64,000 bases of DNA from Enterobacter asburiae (lineage in GTDB: Bacteria; Pseudomonadota; Gammaproteobacteria; Enterobacterales; Enterobacteriaceae). Position 1 is the first letter of the stretch; every line of letters starts with the position of its first letter. A program made the translations under genes and the position numbers. Positions 55,415 through 64,000 of this stretch are shown here, in pieces. The stretch covers positions 101,009 through 165,008 of the forward strand of contig NZ_JAKCMV010000014.1 in assembly GCF_021440515.1 (NCBI RefSeq), written 5' to 3'. The notes beneath the pieces are model-generated. The model ran no database searches, had not been told where the DNA came from, and saw only the letters and a program-made list of their open reading frames with translations.

Positions 55415-58400
55415 ATGGCTAATTTCTTTATCCAGCGGCCGGTTTTCGCCTGGGTCCTTGCCATCATTTTGATGATTGCAGGTGGGCTGGCGATTTTAAA
55501 ACTTCCCGTTGCCCAATATCCGACCATTGCGCCGCCCGCGGTTGCCGTGACGGCAAGCTATCCGGGCGCTGACGCCCAGACGGTGCAGGATACCGTGACG
55601 CAGGTTATCGAACAGAACATGAACGGCATCGATAACCTGATGTATATGTCCTCCACCAGCGACTCTTCCGGTAGCGTCACCATCACCCTGACCTTCCAGT
55701 CAGGCACCGATCCGGATATCGCCCAGGTTCAGGTTCAGAACAAACTCCAGCTCGCCATGCCGCTGCTGCCGCAGGAGGTTCAGCAGCAGGGGATTGGCGT
55801 GGAGAAATCCAGCAGCAGCTTCCTGCTGGTGGCGGGCTTTGTGTCCGACAATAAGAGCCTGACTCAGGACGACATTTCGGACTACGTGGCGTCGAACGTG
55901 AAGGACGCCATCAGCCGTACCTCCGGCGTGGGCGACGTGCAGCTGTTTGGTGCGCAGTACGCGATGCGTATCTGGCTCGACAGCAACGCCATGAATAAAT
56001 ACCAGCTGACGCCGCTGGACGTGATCAACGAGCTGAAAACGCAGAACAACCAGATTGCAGCCGGTCAGCTGGGCGGGACGCCTGCCGTGCCCGGCCAGCA
56101 GCTGAACGCCTCGATCATTGCGCAAACCCGCCTCAAAACGCCGGAAGAGTTTGGTCGCGTCACGCTGAAGGTGAACCAGGACGGCTCGATGGTGCATCTG
56201 AAGGACGTGGCCCGCATTGAGCTGGGCGGCGAAAACTACAACATGGTGACCAAAATCAACGGCCAGGCGGCAACCGGGCTGGGGATCAAGCTGGCGACCG
56301 GCGCAAACGCGCTGGATACCGCAGCGGCCATCAAAACCAAGCTGGCACAGCTGCAACCTTTCTTCCCGCAGGGGCTGAAGGTGGTTTACCCGTACGACAC
56401 CACGCCGTTTGTGAAAATCTCGATTCACGAGGTGGTCAAAACGCTGTTTGAGGCGATTATCCTCGTCTTCCTGGTGATGTACCTATTCCTGCAAAACCTG
56501 CGCGCGACGCTCATTCCGACCATCGCGGTGCCCGTAGTGCTGCTCGGCACCTTCGCGGTGCTCGCGGCCTTTGGCTTCTCAATCAACACCCTGACGATGT
56601 TCGGGATGGTGCTGGCGATAGGGCTACTCGTCGATGACGCCATCGTGGTGGTTGAGAACGTCGAGCGCGTGATGGTGGAAGACAAGCTGCCGCCAAAAGA
56701 GGCCACGCAGAAGTCGATGGAGCAGATCCAGGGCGCGCTGGTGGGGATCGCGATGGTGCTCTCGGCGGTGTTTATCCCGATGGCCTTCTTCGGCGGCTCG
56801 ACCGGGGCGATTTACCGCCAGTTCTCTCTGACGATTGTCTCTGCGATGGCGCTGTCCGTGCTGGTCGCCCTGATTTTAACTCCCGCGCTCTGCGCCACGC
56901 TGCTCAAACCCGCCTCGGCGGATCATCACGTTAAAGGCGGTTTCTTCGGCTGGTTCAACGCCCTCTTTGATAAGAGCGTGGAGCATTACAGCAACAGCGT
57001 CAGCGGTATTCTGCGTAAAACCGGACGTTACCTGCTGATCTACGTCCTTATCGTCGGCGGCATGGCGGTGCTCTTCCTCCGCCTGCCCACCTCCTTCCTG
57101 CCCGAAGAGGATCAGGGGGTGTTTATGACGATGGTTCAGCTTCCGGCCGGTGCCACGCAAACTCGTACCCAGCAGGTGCTCGATCGGGTGCAGAATTACT
57201 ATCTGAACCAGGAGAAGGCGAATGTGGAATCGGTGTTTACCGTTAACGGCTTTAGCTTCAGCGGCCAGGGACAAAACTCCGGTATCGCGTTTGTGAGCCT
57301 GAAGCCCTGGGAAGAGCGCCCGGGGAGCGAAAACAACGTCACCGCGATCGTTGCCCGCGCGACGAAAGCCTTCAGCCAGATCAAAGATGGCCTGGTGTTT
57401 CCGTTTAACCTGCCCGCCATTATCGAGCTGGGTACCGCGACGGGCTTTGACTTCGAGCTGATTGACCAGGCCAACCTGGGGCATACGCAGCTGACGCAGG
57501 CGCGTAACCAGCTGCTCGGCATGGTGAAAGCCCATCCTGACCTGCTGGTGCGCGTGCGTCCTAACGGTCTGGAAGATACGCCGCAGTTCAAGCTCGATGT
57601 GGATCAGGAAAAAGCGCAGGCGCTGGGCGTGAGCATTTCTGACGTTAACCAGACTATCTCGACCGCGCTGGGCGGCACTTACGTAAACGACTTTATCGAC
57701 CATGGGCGCGTGAAGAAGGTCTACGTCCAGGCCGATGCCCGCTTCCGTATGCTGCCGGGGGATATCAATAACCTGTACGTTCGCAGCGCCAACGGCGAAA
57801 TGGTCCCGTTCTCCGCCTTTAGCTACTCGCACTGGGTTTACGGCTCGCCGCGTCTGGAACGCTACAACGGTATGCCGTCAATGGAAATCCTGGGTGAAGC
57901 CGCGCCGGGTAAAAGTACCGGTGAAGCGATGGTGATGATGGAAAGCCTGGCATCGAAACTGCCTTCCGGCATCGGCTACGACTGGACGGGCATGTCGTAT
58001 CAGGAACGCCTTTCGGGTAATCAGGCCCCCGCTCTGTACGCCATCTCGCTGATCGTGGTGTTCTTGTGCCTGGCGGCGCTTTACGAGAGCTGGTCAATTC
58101 CGTTCTCGGTAATGCTGGTTGTCCCGCTCGGGGTGATTGGTGCCCTGCTCGCGGCGTCCCTGCGCGGCTTAAACAATGACGTTTACTTCCAGGTCGGCCT
58201 GCTCACCACCATCGGGCTCTCCGCCAAGAACGCCATTTTGATCGTCGAGTTCGCAAAAGATCTAATGGATAGAGAGGGCAAAGGGATCATTGAAGCGACG
58301 CTGGAAGCATCAAGGATGCGCCTGCGCCCTATCCTGATGACCTCGCTGGCCTTTATTCTGGGCGTCCTGCCGTTAGTGATCAGCAGCGGTGCCGGGAGCG

Positions 58401-58525
58401 GCGCACAAAATGCGGTCGGGACAGGGGTAATGGGCGGGATGTTGTCCGCCACGCTGCTGGCGATCTTCTTCGTTCCGGTCTTCTTTGTGGTGGTTCGCCG
58501 ACGATTTACCGCACATAAAGAGTAA
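55415..58525 (+). CDS. acrF: Multidrug efflux RND transporter AcrF
   Basis: Proton-driven inner-membrane drug exporter of the HAE1 family, homologous to AcrB. The protein has 1036 residues with 12 membrane helices and two large periplasmic loops. The proton-relay aspartates D407 and D408 ([12 protein letters not shown]) are present. N-terminus [14 protein letters not shown] is typical. Co-transcribed with acrE and followed by a strong terminator. Confidence 0.96.
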   Translation: MANFFIQRPVFAWVLAIILMIAGGLAILKLPVAQYPTIAPPAVAVTASYPGADAQTVQDTVTQVIEQNMNGIDNLMYMSSTSDSSGSVTITLTFQSGTDPDIAQVQVQNKLQLAMPLLPQEVQQQGIGVEKSSSSFLLVAGFVSDNKSLTQDDISDYVASNVKDAISRTSGVGDVQLFGAQYAMRIWLDSNAMNKYQLTPLDVINELKTQNNQIAAGQLGGTPAVPGQQLNASIIAQTRLKTPEEFGRVTLKVNQDGSMVHLKDVARIELGGENYNMVTKINGQAATGLGIKLATGANALDTAAAIKTKLAQLQPFFPQGLKVVYPYDTTPFVKISIHEVVKTLFEAIILVFLVMYLFLQNLRATLIPTIAVPVVLLGTFAVLAAFGFSINTLTMFGMVLAIGLLVDDAIVVVENVERVMVEDKLPPKEATQKSMEQIQGALVGIAMVLSAVFIPMAFFGGSTGAIYRQFSLTIVSAMALSVLVALILTPALCATLLKPASADHHVKGGFFGWFNALFDKSVEHYSNSVSGILRKTGRYLLIYVLIVGGMAVLFLRLPTSFLPEEDQGVFMTMVQLPAGATQTRTQQVLDRVQNYYLNQEKANVESVFTVNGFSFSGQGQNSGIAFVSLKPWEERPGSENNVTAIVARATKAFSQIKDGLVFPFNLPAIIELGTATGFDFELIDQANLGHTQLTQARNQLLGMVKAHPDLLVRVRPNGLEDTPQFKLDVDQEKAQALGVSISDVNQTISTALGGTYVNDFIDHGRVKKVYVQADARFRMLPGDINNLYVRSANGEMVPFSAFSYSHWVYGSPRLERYNGMPSMEILGEAAPGKSTGEAMVMMESLASKLPSGIGYDWTGMSYQERLSGNQAPALYAISLIVVFLCLAALYESWSIPFSVMLVVPLGVIGALLAASLRGLNNDVYFQVGLLTTIGLSAKNAILIVEFAKDLMDREGKGIIEATLEASRMRLRPILMTSLAFILGVLPLVISSGAGSGAQNAVGTGVMGGMLSATLLAIFFVPVFFVVVRRRFTAHKE

Positions 58526-58534
58526 TCATGTTAT

Positions 58535-58558
58535 AAAAAGGCACTTCGGTGCCTTTTT
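58535..58558 (+). terminator. Terminator of acrEF
   Basis: Stem aaaaaggcac/gtgccttttt closed by a ttcg tetraloop. Confidence 0.95.
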
Positions 58559-58780
58559 AATTATCTATTTACGTTAGGTAAAACAGAAGCCAGCTGTAAA
58601 TTCATAATTTCTCCATTAATTCATCTGGCTACCGTACTTTTCTCCACGATATTTACAATCCACATAATTTGAGATTATTCCTCGTGCGGTGACGGGTTAT
58701 GGCGGTGGTAAAATAGCCATCAATTCGTTAATTACCGTCCCGGTACGTTAGCGAAGGCGAAATAATTTTGAGGTAACATC

Positions 58781-59002
58781 ATGAAAAGATTCATTTCCGT
58801 TGCACTCCTCGCTGCGCTGCTTGCTGGTTGCGCGCACGACTCTCCATGTGTACCGGTATACGACGATCAGGGCCGACTGGTTCACACCAATACCTGTATG
58901 AAAGGCACCACTCAGGATAACTGGGAAACAGCCGGTGCGATTGCTGGCGGTGCGGCAGCATTAGCAGGTCTGACGCTGGGTATCGTTGCATTAACCAAGT
59001 AA
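58781..59002 (+). CDS. yhdV: Small lipoprotein YhdV
   Basis: A 73-residue predicted lipoprotein. The lipobox LLAGC puts the lipidated cysteine at position 17. The C-terminal half is a hydrophobic Gly/Ala-rich segment (about 50-71) like a glycine-zipper. Function unknown. It has its own terminator. Confidence 0.92.
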   Translation: MKRFISVALLAALLAGCAHDSPCVPVYDDQGRLVHTNTCMKGTTQDNWETAGAIAGGAAALAGLTLGIVALTK

Positions 59003-59026
59003 CGCGTGACGCGTAAAAGGATACCC

Positions 59027-59060
59027 GTAAAAGCGCGGCTCAGGCCGCGCTTTTACATTT
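59027..59060 (+). terminator. Terminator of yhdV
   Basis: A 13-bp stem gtaaaagcgcggc/gccgcgcttttac with a 4-base loop, followed by atttta. Confidence 0.88.
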
Positions 59061-59344
59061 TACTTATTCGCCAGGTTTAATTTGCGGGATAATGCCATAT
59101 CGGCATTCTCTACGTTTTTATTTTTTATTTTAAAGAGATATCGTTTACCCCTCCCTTTAATTAACTACCCTGCCAATATTCACGCCAGCAACTACTTTTC
59201 CCTGCCCCGGAAATAATCAAACTTTTGCTCTAATTTGTGGCGCAGGTTGTGATTTCGCACCATTTAAGGGCGCTCGATTTATTTAACCCTGTCTACACTC
59301 AGCTTTATGCGCTCTGTTGTCTGCTATTTCATCGGGCGCAAACC
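59061..59344 (+). promoter_or_regulatory. Upstream region of yhdWXYZ
   Basis: About 280 bases of AT-rich DNA before the sigma-54 promoter, the expected place for NtrC and IHF sites. I saw near matches to the NtrC half-site (GCACC near 59262) but no full-length site with correct spacing. No gene seen. Confidence 0.4.
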
Positions 59345-59360
59345 TGGCATTCCCTTTGCT
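59345..59360 (+). promoter_or_regulatory. Sigma-54 promoter of yhdWXYZ
   Basis: TGGCATTCCCTTTGCT has GG and GC separated by exactly 10 bases, the RpoN -24/-12 pattern. The expected start site is about 59371, roughly 75 bases before yhdW. In E. coli this operon is reported to be under NtrC control, which agrees. Confidence 0.75.
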
Positions 59361-59444
59361 TAATAAACGTTGGCCAATGCCACAGACGGGTAAAAGCGTT
59401 TTAAAACGCCTCTATAACAATAATTTCGCCACACAGGATGCACC

Positions 59445-60470
59445 ATGAAAAAGATGATGATAGCCAGCCTGGCCGCCGCGGGCGTGATGTTTGCTGTTGC
59501 CAACCAGGCCCACGCGGGCACAACGCTTGATGCCGTTAAAAAGAAGGGATTTGTGCAGTGCGGTATCAGTGATGGATTACCAGGCTTCTCTTACGCCGAT
59601 GCCAACGGCAAATTCACCGGTATCGACGTTGACGTCTGCCGCGGCGTCGCCGCCGCCGTTTTCGGTGACGACACCAAAGTGAAATACACCCCGCTGACCG
59701 CGAAAGAGCGCTTCACCGCCCTGCAATCGGGTGAAGTGGATATGCTCTCCCGTAACACCACCTGGACCTCTTCCCGCGACGCCGGAATGGGGATGACCTT
59801 CACCGGCGTGACCTACTACGACGGCATCGGCTTCCTCACCCATAACAAAGCGGGGCTGAAAAGCGCCAAAGAGCTGGATGGTGCAACCGTCTGTATTCAG
59901 GCCGGTACCGATACCGAGCTGAACGTGGCCGACTACTTCAAAGCCAACAAGATGAAATACACCCCGGTGACTTTCGATCGCTCTGATGAATCCGCCAAAG
60001 CGCTGGAGTCCGGCCGCTGCGATACGCTGGCTTCCGACCAGTCGCAGCTGTACGCCCTGCGCATCAAGCTGAGCAACCCGGCGGAGTGGATCGTGTTGCC
60101 TGAGGTCATCTCTAAAGAACCTCTCGGCCCGGTCGTTCGTCGCGGCGATGAAGACTGGTTCTCGATTGTCCGCTGGACGCTGTTCGCCATGCTGAACGCC
60201 GAAGAGATGGGCATTAACTCGAAAAACGTCGATGAGAAAGCCGCGAATCCAACCACGCCGGATATGGCGCACCTGCTGGGCAAAGAGGGCGATTTTGGTA
60301 AGGATCTGAAGCTCGATAACAAATGGGCTTACAACATCGTCAAACAGGTCGGTAACTATGCGGAGATCTTCGAGCGCAACGTGGGATCCGAAAGCCCGCT
60401 GAAGATCAAACGCGGCCAGAACAATCTCTGGAATAACGGCGGGATCCAGTACGCTCCGCCAGTACGTTAA
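59445..60470 (+). CDS. yhdW: Periplasmic amino-acid-binding protein YhdW
   Basis: Substrate-binding component of the YhdWXYZ ABC importer for polar or general L-amino acids (AapJ type). The protein has 341 residues with a signal peptide cleaved near AHAG (about 24). It shows the SBP family 3 pattern, with GFSYADANGKFTGIDVDVCR and ERFTALQSGEVDMLSRNTTWT. As I remember, this gene is annotated as a pseudogene in E. coli K-12; here it is intact. Confidence 0.95.
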   Translation: MKKMMIASLAAAGVMFAVANQAHAGTTLDAVKKKGFVQCGISDGLPGFSYADANGKFTGIDVDVCRGVAAAVFGDDTKVKYTPLTAKERFTALQSGEVDMLSRNTTWTSSRDAGMGMTFTGVTYYDGIGFLTHNKAGLKSAKELDGATVCIQAGTDTELNVADYFKANKMKYTPVTFDRSDESAKALESGRCDTLASDQSQLYALRIKLSNPAEWIVLPEVISKEPLGPVVRRGDEDWFSIVRWTLFAMLNAEEMGINSKNVDEKAANPTTPDMAHLLGKEGDFGKDLKLDNKWAYNIVKQVGNYAEIFERNVGSESPLKIKRGQNNLWNNGGIQYAPPVR

Positions 60471-60484
60471 GCATCTGCTGTAAC

Positions 60485-60506
60485 GGGCACCGCGCGTGCG
60501 GTGCCC
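60485..60506 (+). terminator. Stem-loop between yhdW and yhdX
   Basis: A 9-bp GC-rich stem gggcaccgc/gcggtgccc with a 4-base loop and no T-run. It probably stabilises the yhdW mRNA 3' end or reduces read-through so the binding protein is made in excess. Confidence 0.6.
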
Positions 60507-60537
60507 ACTCCAGAGTCATGGTTACCGAGGTTTCTTT

Positions 60538-61719
60538 ATGTTCCATCGCCGCTCAGCCGTAAAAGGATCGTTATCCTTTTCTCACCCCGCGGTGCGCGCC
60601 TGGCTGTTCCAGATAATAGCCATCGTCGTCGTTGTGGTTATCGCCGTTTATCTCATCCATAACACCGTGACCAACCTGAATAATCGCGGTATCACCTCCG
60701 GCTTTGCCTTCCTCGATCGCAGCGCGGGTTTTGGCATTGTTCAGCATCTTATTGATTATCAGGAGGGCGATACCTACGGACGGGTGTTCGTGGTCGGCCT
60801 GCTGAACACGCTGCTGGTGTCGGCGCTGTGTATCGTCTTCGCGTCGATTCTGGGGTTCTTTATCGGCCTCGCGCGGCTCTCTGAAAACTGGCTGCTGCGA
60901 AAGCTGTCGACGATATATATCGAGACTTTCCGTAACATCCCGCCGCTGCTGCAAATCTTTTTCTGGTACTTCGCCGTTCTGCGCAACCTTCCCGGTCCCC
61001 GTCAGGCGGTGGACGCCTTCGACCTGCTTTTCCTGAGCAACCGCGGGCTGTACATCCCCTCACCTCAGGTTGCCGACGGGATCTACGCCTTCATCGCCGC
61101 CATTGCGATTGCCGGTGTTCTCTCGGTCGGGTTGTTCCGCTTTAACCGCAAACATCAGATAAAAACCGGTCAGCTACGCAGGACGTGGCCCGCAGCCGTC
61201 GCGCTGCTCGTTGCACTACCGCTGATAGCCCACGGGCTTTTTGGCGCCGCGATGCACTGGGATATCCCGCACCTGCGCGGCTTTAACTTCCAGGGCGGCA
61301 TGGTGTTAATTCCGGAGCTGGCGGCGCTGACGCTGGCGCTATCGATTTATACGTCAGCCTTTATCGCTGAGATCATCCGCGCGGGGATCCAGGCGGTGCC
61401 TCACGGTCAGCACGAGGCTGCCCGCTCTCTGGGTTTGCCGAACACGGTCACGCTTCGTCAGGTCATTATTCCGCAGGCGTTGCGGGTCATCATCCCACCG
61501 CTGACCAGCCAGTATCTCAATATTGTCAAAAACTCATCGCTGGCCGCGGCTATTGGTTATCCCGATATGGTGTCGCTGTTCGCCGGAACCGTGCTTAACC
61601 AGACGGGGCAAGCGATTGAAACCATTGCCATCACCATGTCCGTCTATCTGATCATCAGCCTCGTGATTTCGCTGCTGATGAACCTCTATAACCGTCGCAT
61701 CGCTCTGGTTGAGCGCTAA
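60538..61719 (+). CDS. yhdX: Amino-acid ABC transporter permease YhdX
   Basis: First permease subunit (AapQ type) of the importer. ATG 60538 gives 393 residues as in E. coli. About eight membrane helices; the ABC-coupling EAA loop is near EAARSLGLPNTVTLRQVIIPQA. The longer open frame to 60496 includes the stem-loop region and is rejected. Confidence 0.95.
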   Translation: MFHRRSAVKGSLSFSHPAVRAWLFQIIAIVVVVVIAVYLIHNTVTNLNNRGITSGFAFLDRSAGFGIVQHLIDYQEGDTYGRVFVVGLLNTLLVSALCIVFASILGFFIGLARLSENWLLRKLSTIYIETFRNIPPLLQIFFWYFAVLRNLPGPRQAVDAFDLLFLSNRGLYIPSPQVADGIYAFIAAIAIAGVLSVGLFRFNRKHQIKTGQLRRTWPAAVALLVALPLIAHGLFGAAMHWDIPHLRGFNFQGGMVLIPELAALTLALSIYTSAFIAEIIRAGIQAVPHGQHEAARSLGLPNTVTLRQVIIPQALRVIIPPLTSQYLNIVKNSSLAAAIGYPDMVSLFAGTVLNQTGQAIETIAITMSVYLIISLVISLLMNLYNRRIALVER

Positions 61720-61728
61720 GGAGCCATG

Positions 61729-62832
61729 ATGACAAAAGCGATATTGTCTCACCCTGCGCGCCCGGCAAGAAAGACGGGCGCGCGCTACGTCACCTGGGCA
61801 CGTAAAAACCTGTTCTCCAGCTGGAGTAACAGCCTCCTGACGATTGTCTGCCTGTGGCTTATGTGGGAGCTGATCCCGCCGCTGCTGAACTGGGCATTTT
61901 TGCAGGCAAACTGGACGGGAACGACCCGCGCCGACTGCACAAAAGCGGGCGCGTGCTGGGTGTTTATCCACGAGCGTTTTGGCCAGTTTATGTATGGCCT
62001 TTATCCGCACGAGCAGCGCTGGCGAATCAACCTCGCGCTGATTATCGGTTTGCTTTCCATTGCAGCCATGTTCTGGAAAAAGCTGCCCCATCGCGGGCGC
62101 TACATCGCCTGCTGGGCGGTGGCGTACCCCGTTGTCGTATGGGTGCTGTTGTATGGCGGCTTTCTGGGACTGGAGCGTGTAGAAACCCGCCAGTGGGGCG
62201 GCCTGACGCTGACGCTGATCATTGCGTCGGTGGGGATCGCCGGCGCGCTGCCGTGGGGAATTTTGCTCGCGCTGGGACGGCGTTCAACGATGCCGGTGGT
62301 GCGTGTGCTCTCGGTGATCTTCATCGAGTTCTGGCGCGGCGTACCGCTGATCACCGTGCTGTTTATGTCATCGGTTATGCTTCCGCTGTTTATGGCGGAA
62401 GGAACGACGATCGATAAGCTGATCCGTGCGCTGGTTGGGGTGATTTTATTCCAGTCAGCCTACGTGGCCGAAGTGGTGCGCGGCGGTCTTCAGGCTCTGC
62501 CAAAAGGGCAGTACGAAGCAGCAGAGTCATTGGCGCTCGGCTACTGGAAAACACAGGGGCTGGTGATTTTGCCCCAGGCGCTCAAGCTGGTTATTCCTGG
62601 ACTGGTGAACACGATTATCGCGCTGTTTAAGGATACCAGCCTGGTGATCATCATCGGACTGTTCGATCTCTTTAGCAGCGTCCAGCAGGCCACGGTCGAC
62701 CCTGCCTGGCTGGGAATGTCCACCGAGGGGTATGTCTTCGCCGCTCTGGTCTACTGGATCTTTTGTTTTAGCATGTCGCGCTATAGCCAGCATCTGGAAA
62801 AGCGCTTTAACACCGGGCATTCACCGCACTGA
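61729..62832 (+). CDS. yhdY: Amino-acid ABC transporter permease YhdY
   Basis: Second permease subunit (AapM type), 367 residues, with about eight membrane helices and an EAA loop ([22 protein letters not shown]). Of the adjacent ATG codons at 61726 and 61729, the second is better spaced from AAGGAG. Confidence 0.95.
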   Translation: MTKAILSHPARPARKTGARYVTWARKNLFSSWSNSLLTIVCLWLMWELIPPLLNWAFLQANWTGTTRADCTKAGACWVFIHERFGQFMYGLYPHEQRWRINLALIIGLLSIAAMFWKKLPHRGRYIACWAVAYPVVVWVLLYGGFLGLERVETRQWGGLTLTLIIASVGIAGALPWGILLALGRRSTMPVVRVLSVIFIEFWRGVPLITVLFMSSVMLPLFMAEGTTIDKLIRALVGVILFQSAYVAEVVRGGLQALPKGQYEAAESLALGYWKTQGLVILPQALKLVIPGLVNTIIALFKDTSLVIIIGLFDLFSSVQQATVDPAWLGMSTEGYVFAALVYWIFCFSMSRYSQHLEKRFNTGHSPH

Positions 62833-62839
62833 GGAAATT

Positions 62840-63598
62840 ATGAGCCAGATTACAATGACACCTGCCGACGCGATGATTACGCTGGAAAACGTCAATAAAT
62901 GGTACGGGCAGTTTCACGTTTTGAAAGACATTAACCTGAAGGTAAAACAGGGGGAACGTATCGTTCTCTGTGGGCCTTCAGGATCGGGAAAATCAACGAC
63001 GATCCGCTGTATTAACCACCTGGAAGAGCATCAACAGGGGCGTATCGTGGTCGACGGGATAGAGCTGAACGAGGACGTGCGTAATATCGAGCGCGTGCGC
63101 CAGGAGGTCGGAATGGTCTTTCAGCATTTCAACCTGTTCCCGCATCTGACCGTGCTGCAAAACTGCACATTAGCGCCGATCTGGGTACACAAAATGCCTA
63201 AAAAGGAGGCCGAAGCGCTGGCGATGCATTATCTGGAACGGGTTCGTATCGCCGAGCACGCCAGTAAGTTTCCGGGACAAATATCCGGCGGACAGCAGCA
63301 GCGCGTGGCGATAGCCCGGTCGTTATGCATGAAACCTAAGATCATGTTGTTTGATGAACCGACATCGGCGCTGGATCCGGAAATGGTAAAAGAGGTGCTG
63401 GATACGATGATTGGGCTGGCGCAGTCCGGCATGACGATGCTCTGCGTGACGCACGAGATGGGGTTTGCCAGAACAGTCGCAGACCGCGTGATCTTTATGG
63501 ATCGCGGCGAAATCGTTGAGCAGGCACCGCCGGATGAGTTCTTCGCGCATCCAAAATCAGAACGCACGCGAGCTTTCCTTTCGCAGGTTATTCACTAG
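62840..63598 (+). CDS. yhdZ: Amino-acid ABC transporter ATP-binding protein YhdZ
   Basis: ATPase of the importer (AapP type), 252 residues. Walker A GPSGSGKS at residues 45-52, signature ISGGQQQR, Walker [15 protein letters not shown] and the switch histidine in VTHEMGFA are intact. The ribosome binding site GAGGAAA precedes ATG 62840, 7 bases after yhdY. Confidence 0.97.
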   Translation: MSQITMTPADAMITLENVNKWYGQFHVLKDINLKVKQGERIVLCGPSGSGKSTTIRCINHLEEHQQGRIVVDGIELNEDVRNIERVRQEVGMVFQHFNLFPHLTVLQNCTLAPIWVHKMPKKEAEALAMHYLERVRIAEHASKFPGQISGGQQQRVAIARSLCMKPKIMLFDEPTSALDPEMVKEVLDTMIGLAQSGMTMLCVTHEMGFARTVADRVIFMDRGEIVEQAPPDEFFAHPKSERTRAFLSQVIH

Positions 63599-63645
63599 TC
63601 GTTTGCAGTGCCCGGTGGCAAGTTATCTGCCGGGCCTGTGGGCTA

Positions 63646-63680
63646 TGTAGGTCGGGTAAGGCAAAGCCGCCACCCGACTT
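63646..63680. repeat. REP-type palindromic repeat between yhdZ and the rRNA operon
   Basis: gtaggtcgggtaaggcaaag followed by ccgccacccgac has the REP form in the orientation opposite to the copy at 14311. A separate inverted repeat (gcccgg...ccgggc) lies just before it at 63610-63635 and may end the yhdWXYZ transcript. Confidence 0.8.
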
Positions 63681-63701
63681 TTCAGACCGCACAAAGCAAA
63701 A

Positions 63702-63727
63702 AACCCCGCACCTTACGGTACGGGGTT
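63702..63727 (-). terminator. Terminator of the rRNA operon
   Basis: Stem aaccccg/cggggtt with inner pairing, followed on the minus strand by a T-run (TTTTTTGC). It lies 12 bases past the 3' end of the distal 5S gene. Confidence 0.92.
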
Positions 63728-63738
63728 CTTCTTAATTG

Positions 63739-63858
63739 ATGTCTGGCAGTTCCCTACTCTCACATGGGGAGACCCCACACTACCATCGGCGCTACGGCGT
63801 TTCACTTCTGAGTTCGGCATGGGGTCAGGTGGGACCACCGCGCTAAAGCCGCCAGACA
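63739..63858 (-). rRNA. rrfF: 5S ribosomal RNA, distal copy
   Basis: A 120-base 5S rRNA, nearly identical to the E. coli sequence. In its terminal helix both strands differ from the usual form: 5' TGTCTGGC pairs with 3' GCCAGACA instead of TGCCTGGC with GCCAGGCA. Its position after tRNA-Thr matches rrfF of the E. coli rrnD operon. Confidence 0.97.
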
Positions 63859-63899
63859 AATTCTTTTACTATGTGCCGAACTTTAACCTAAGTATAAAG

Positions 63900-63975
63900 T
63901 GGTGCTGATACCCAGAGTCGAACTGGGGACCTCACCCTTACCAAGGGTGCGCTCTACCAACTGAGCCATATCAGC
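63900..63975 (-). tRNA. thrV: tRNA-Thr, anticodon GGT
   Basis: A 76-base tRNA with the CCA end encoded. Acceptor stem GCTGATA/TATCAGC, T-loop GTTCGACTC and anticodon loop CTTGGTAA reading GGT. It lies between two 5S genes, as thrV does in E. coli rrnD. Confidence 0.97.
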
Positions 63976-63987
63976 ACGCTAAATTTG

Positions 63988-64000
63988 ATGCCTGGCAGTT
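63988..64000 (-). rRNA. rrfD: 5S ribosomal RNA, proximal copy, 3' end only
   Basis: The last 13 bases of a second 5S gene (minus-strand AACTGCCAGGCAT) reach the window edge. It carries the usual GGCA end, unlike the distal copy. The rest of the rRNA operon lies outside the window. Confidence 0.85.

Overview
This window is chromosomal DNA from a member of the Enterobacteriaceae close to E. coli, most likely Enterobacter or a near relative. The gene order gltBD, sspBA, rpsI-rplM, zapE, zapG, degQ, degS, mdh, argR, yhcN, aaeXAB/aaeR, tldD, yhdP, rng, mreBCD, csrD, acuI, accBC, yhdT-panF-prmA, dusB-fis, acrS/acrEF, yhdVWXYZ, 5S-tRNA-Thr-5S follows the 72-73 min region of the E. coli map as I remember it. 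Proteins resemble their E. coli counterparts closely and usually match in length. I could not run a database search, so the genus is an inference.

Layout. 1-5160: glutamate synthase (gltB enters from the left edge and lacks its 5' end). 5205-11290, minus strand: a chaperone-usher fimbrial operon with two tandem pilin-like genes, a chaperone, an usher and two further subunits. It looks like the gltF-yhcADEF cluster of E. coli turned around relative to gltBD. 11797-14074, minus: stringent starvation proteins and ribosomal proteins S9/L13. 14375-18784: cell-division factors zapE and zapG, then periplasmic proteases degQ and degS. 18842-21990: mdh, argR with two ARG boxes, two tandem yhcN-type genes and yhcO. 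22006-27768: an aldehyde dehydrogenase beside the aaeXAB efflux operon and its divergent LysR regulator. 27838-40096, minus: tldD, yhdP, rng, maf, mreDCB and csrD (envelope, cell shape and RNA turnover). 40280-50644: acuI, msrPQ, aroQ-accB-accC, yhdT-panF-prmA, an alpha-carbonic anhydrase, dusB-fis. 50837-53236: yhdU and an MHYT-GGDEF-EAL protein. 53231-58525: acrS with the AcrEF efflux pump. 58781-63598: lipoprotein yhdV and the amino-acid ABC transporter yhdWXYZ behind a sigma-54 type promoter. 63739-64000, minus: distal end of an rRNA operon (5S, tRNA-Thr-GGT, start of another 5S).

How the genes fit together. Most of the window is conserved core: nitrogen assimilation (gltBD, yhdWXYZ), translation and its regulation (rpsI, rplM, fis, dusB, prmA, 5S/tRNA), envelope shape and quality control (mre, deg, yhdP), and fatty-acid precursor supply (accBC, panF). 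Differences from the E. coli K-12 order, judged from memory, are the inverted fimbrial cluster with a duplicated pilin gene, absence of nan/dcuD before sspB, the second yhcN-like gene, the aldehyde dehydrogenase, msrPQ and aroQ before accB, the carbonic anhydrase between prmA and dusB, absence of yhdJ, and the MHYT-GGDEF-EAL protein.

I did not find a clearly new multi-gene system. The most unusual sequence-level signals are a 13-bp perfect hairpin that buries the msrP ribosome binding site, stem-loops after both tandem pilin genes, a near-consensus sigma-54 promoter before yhdW, and a covarying base pair in the terminal helix of one 5S rRNA gene.
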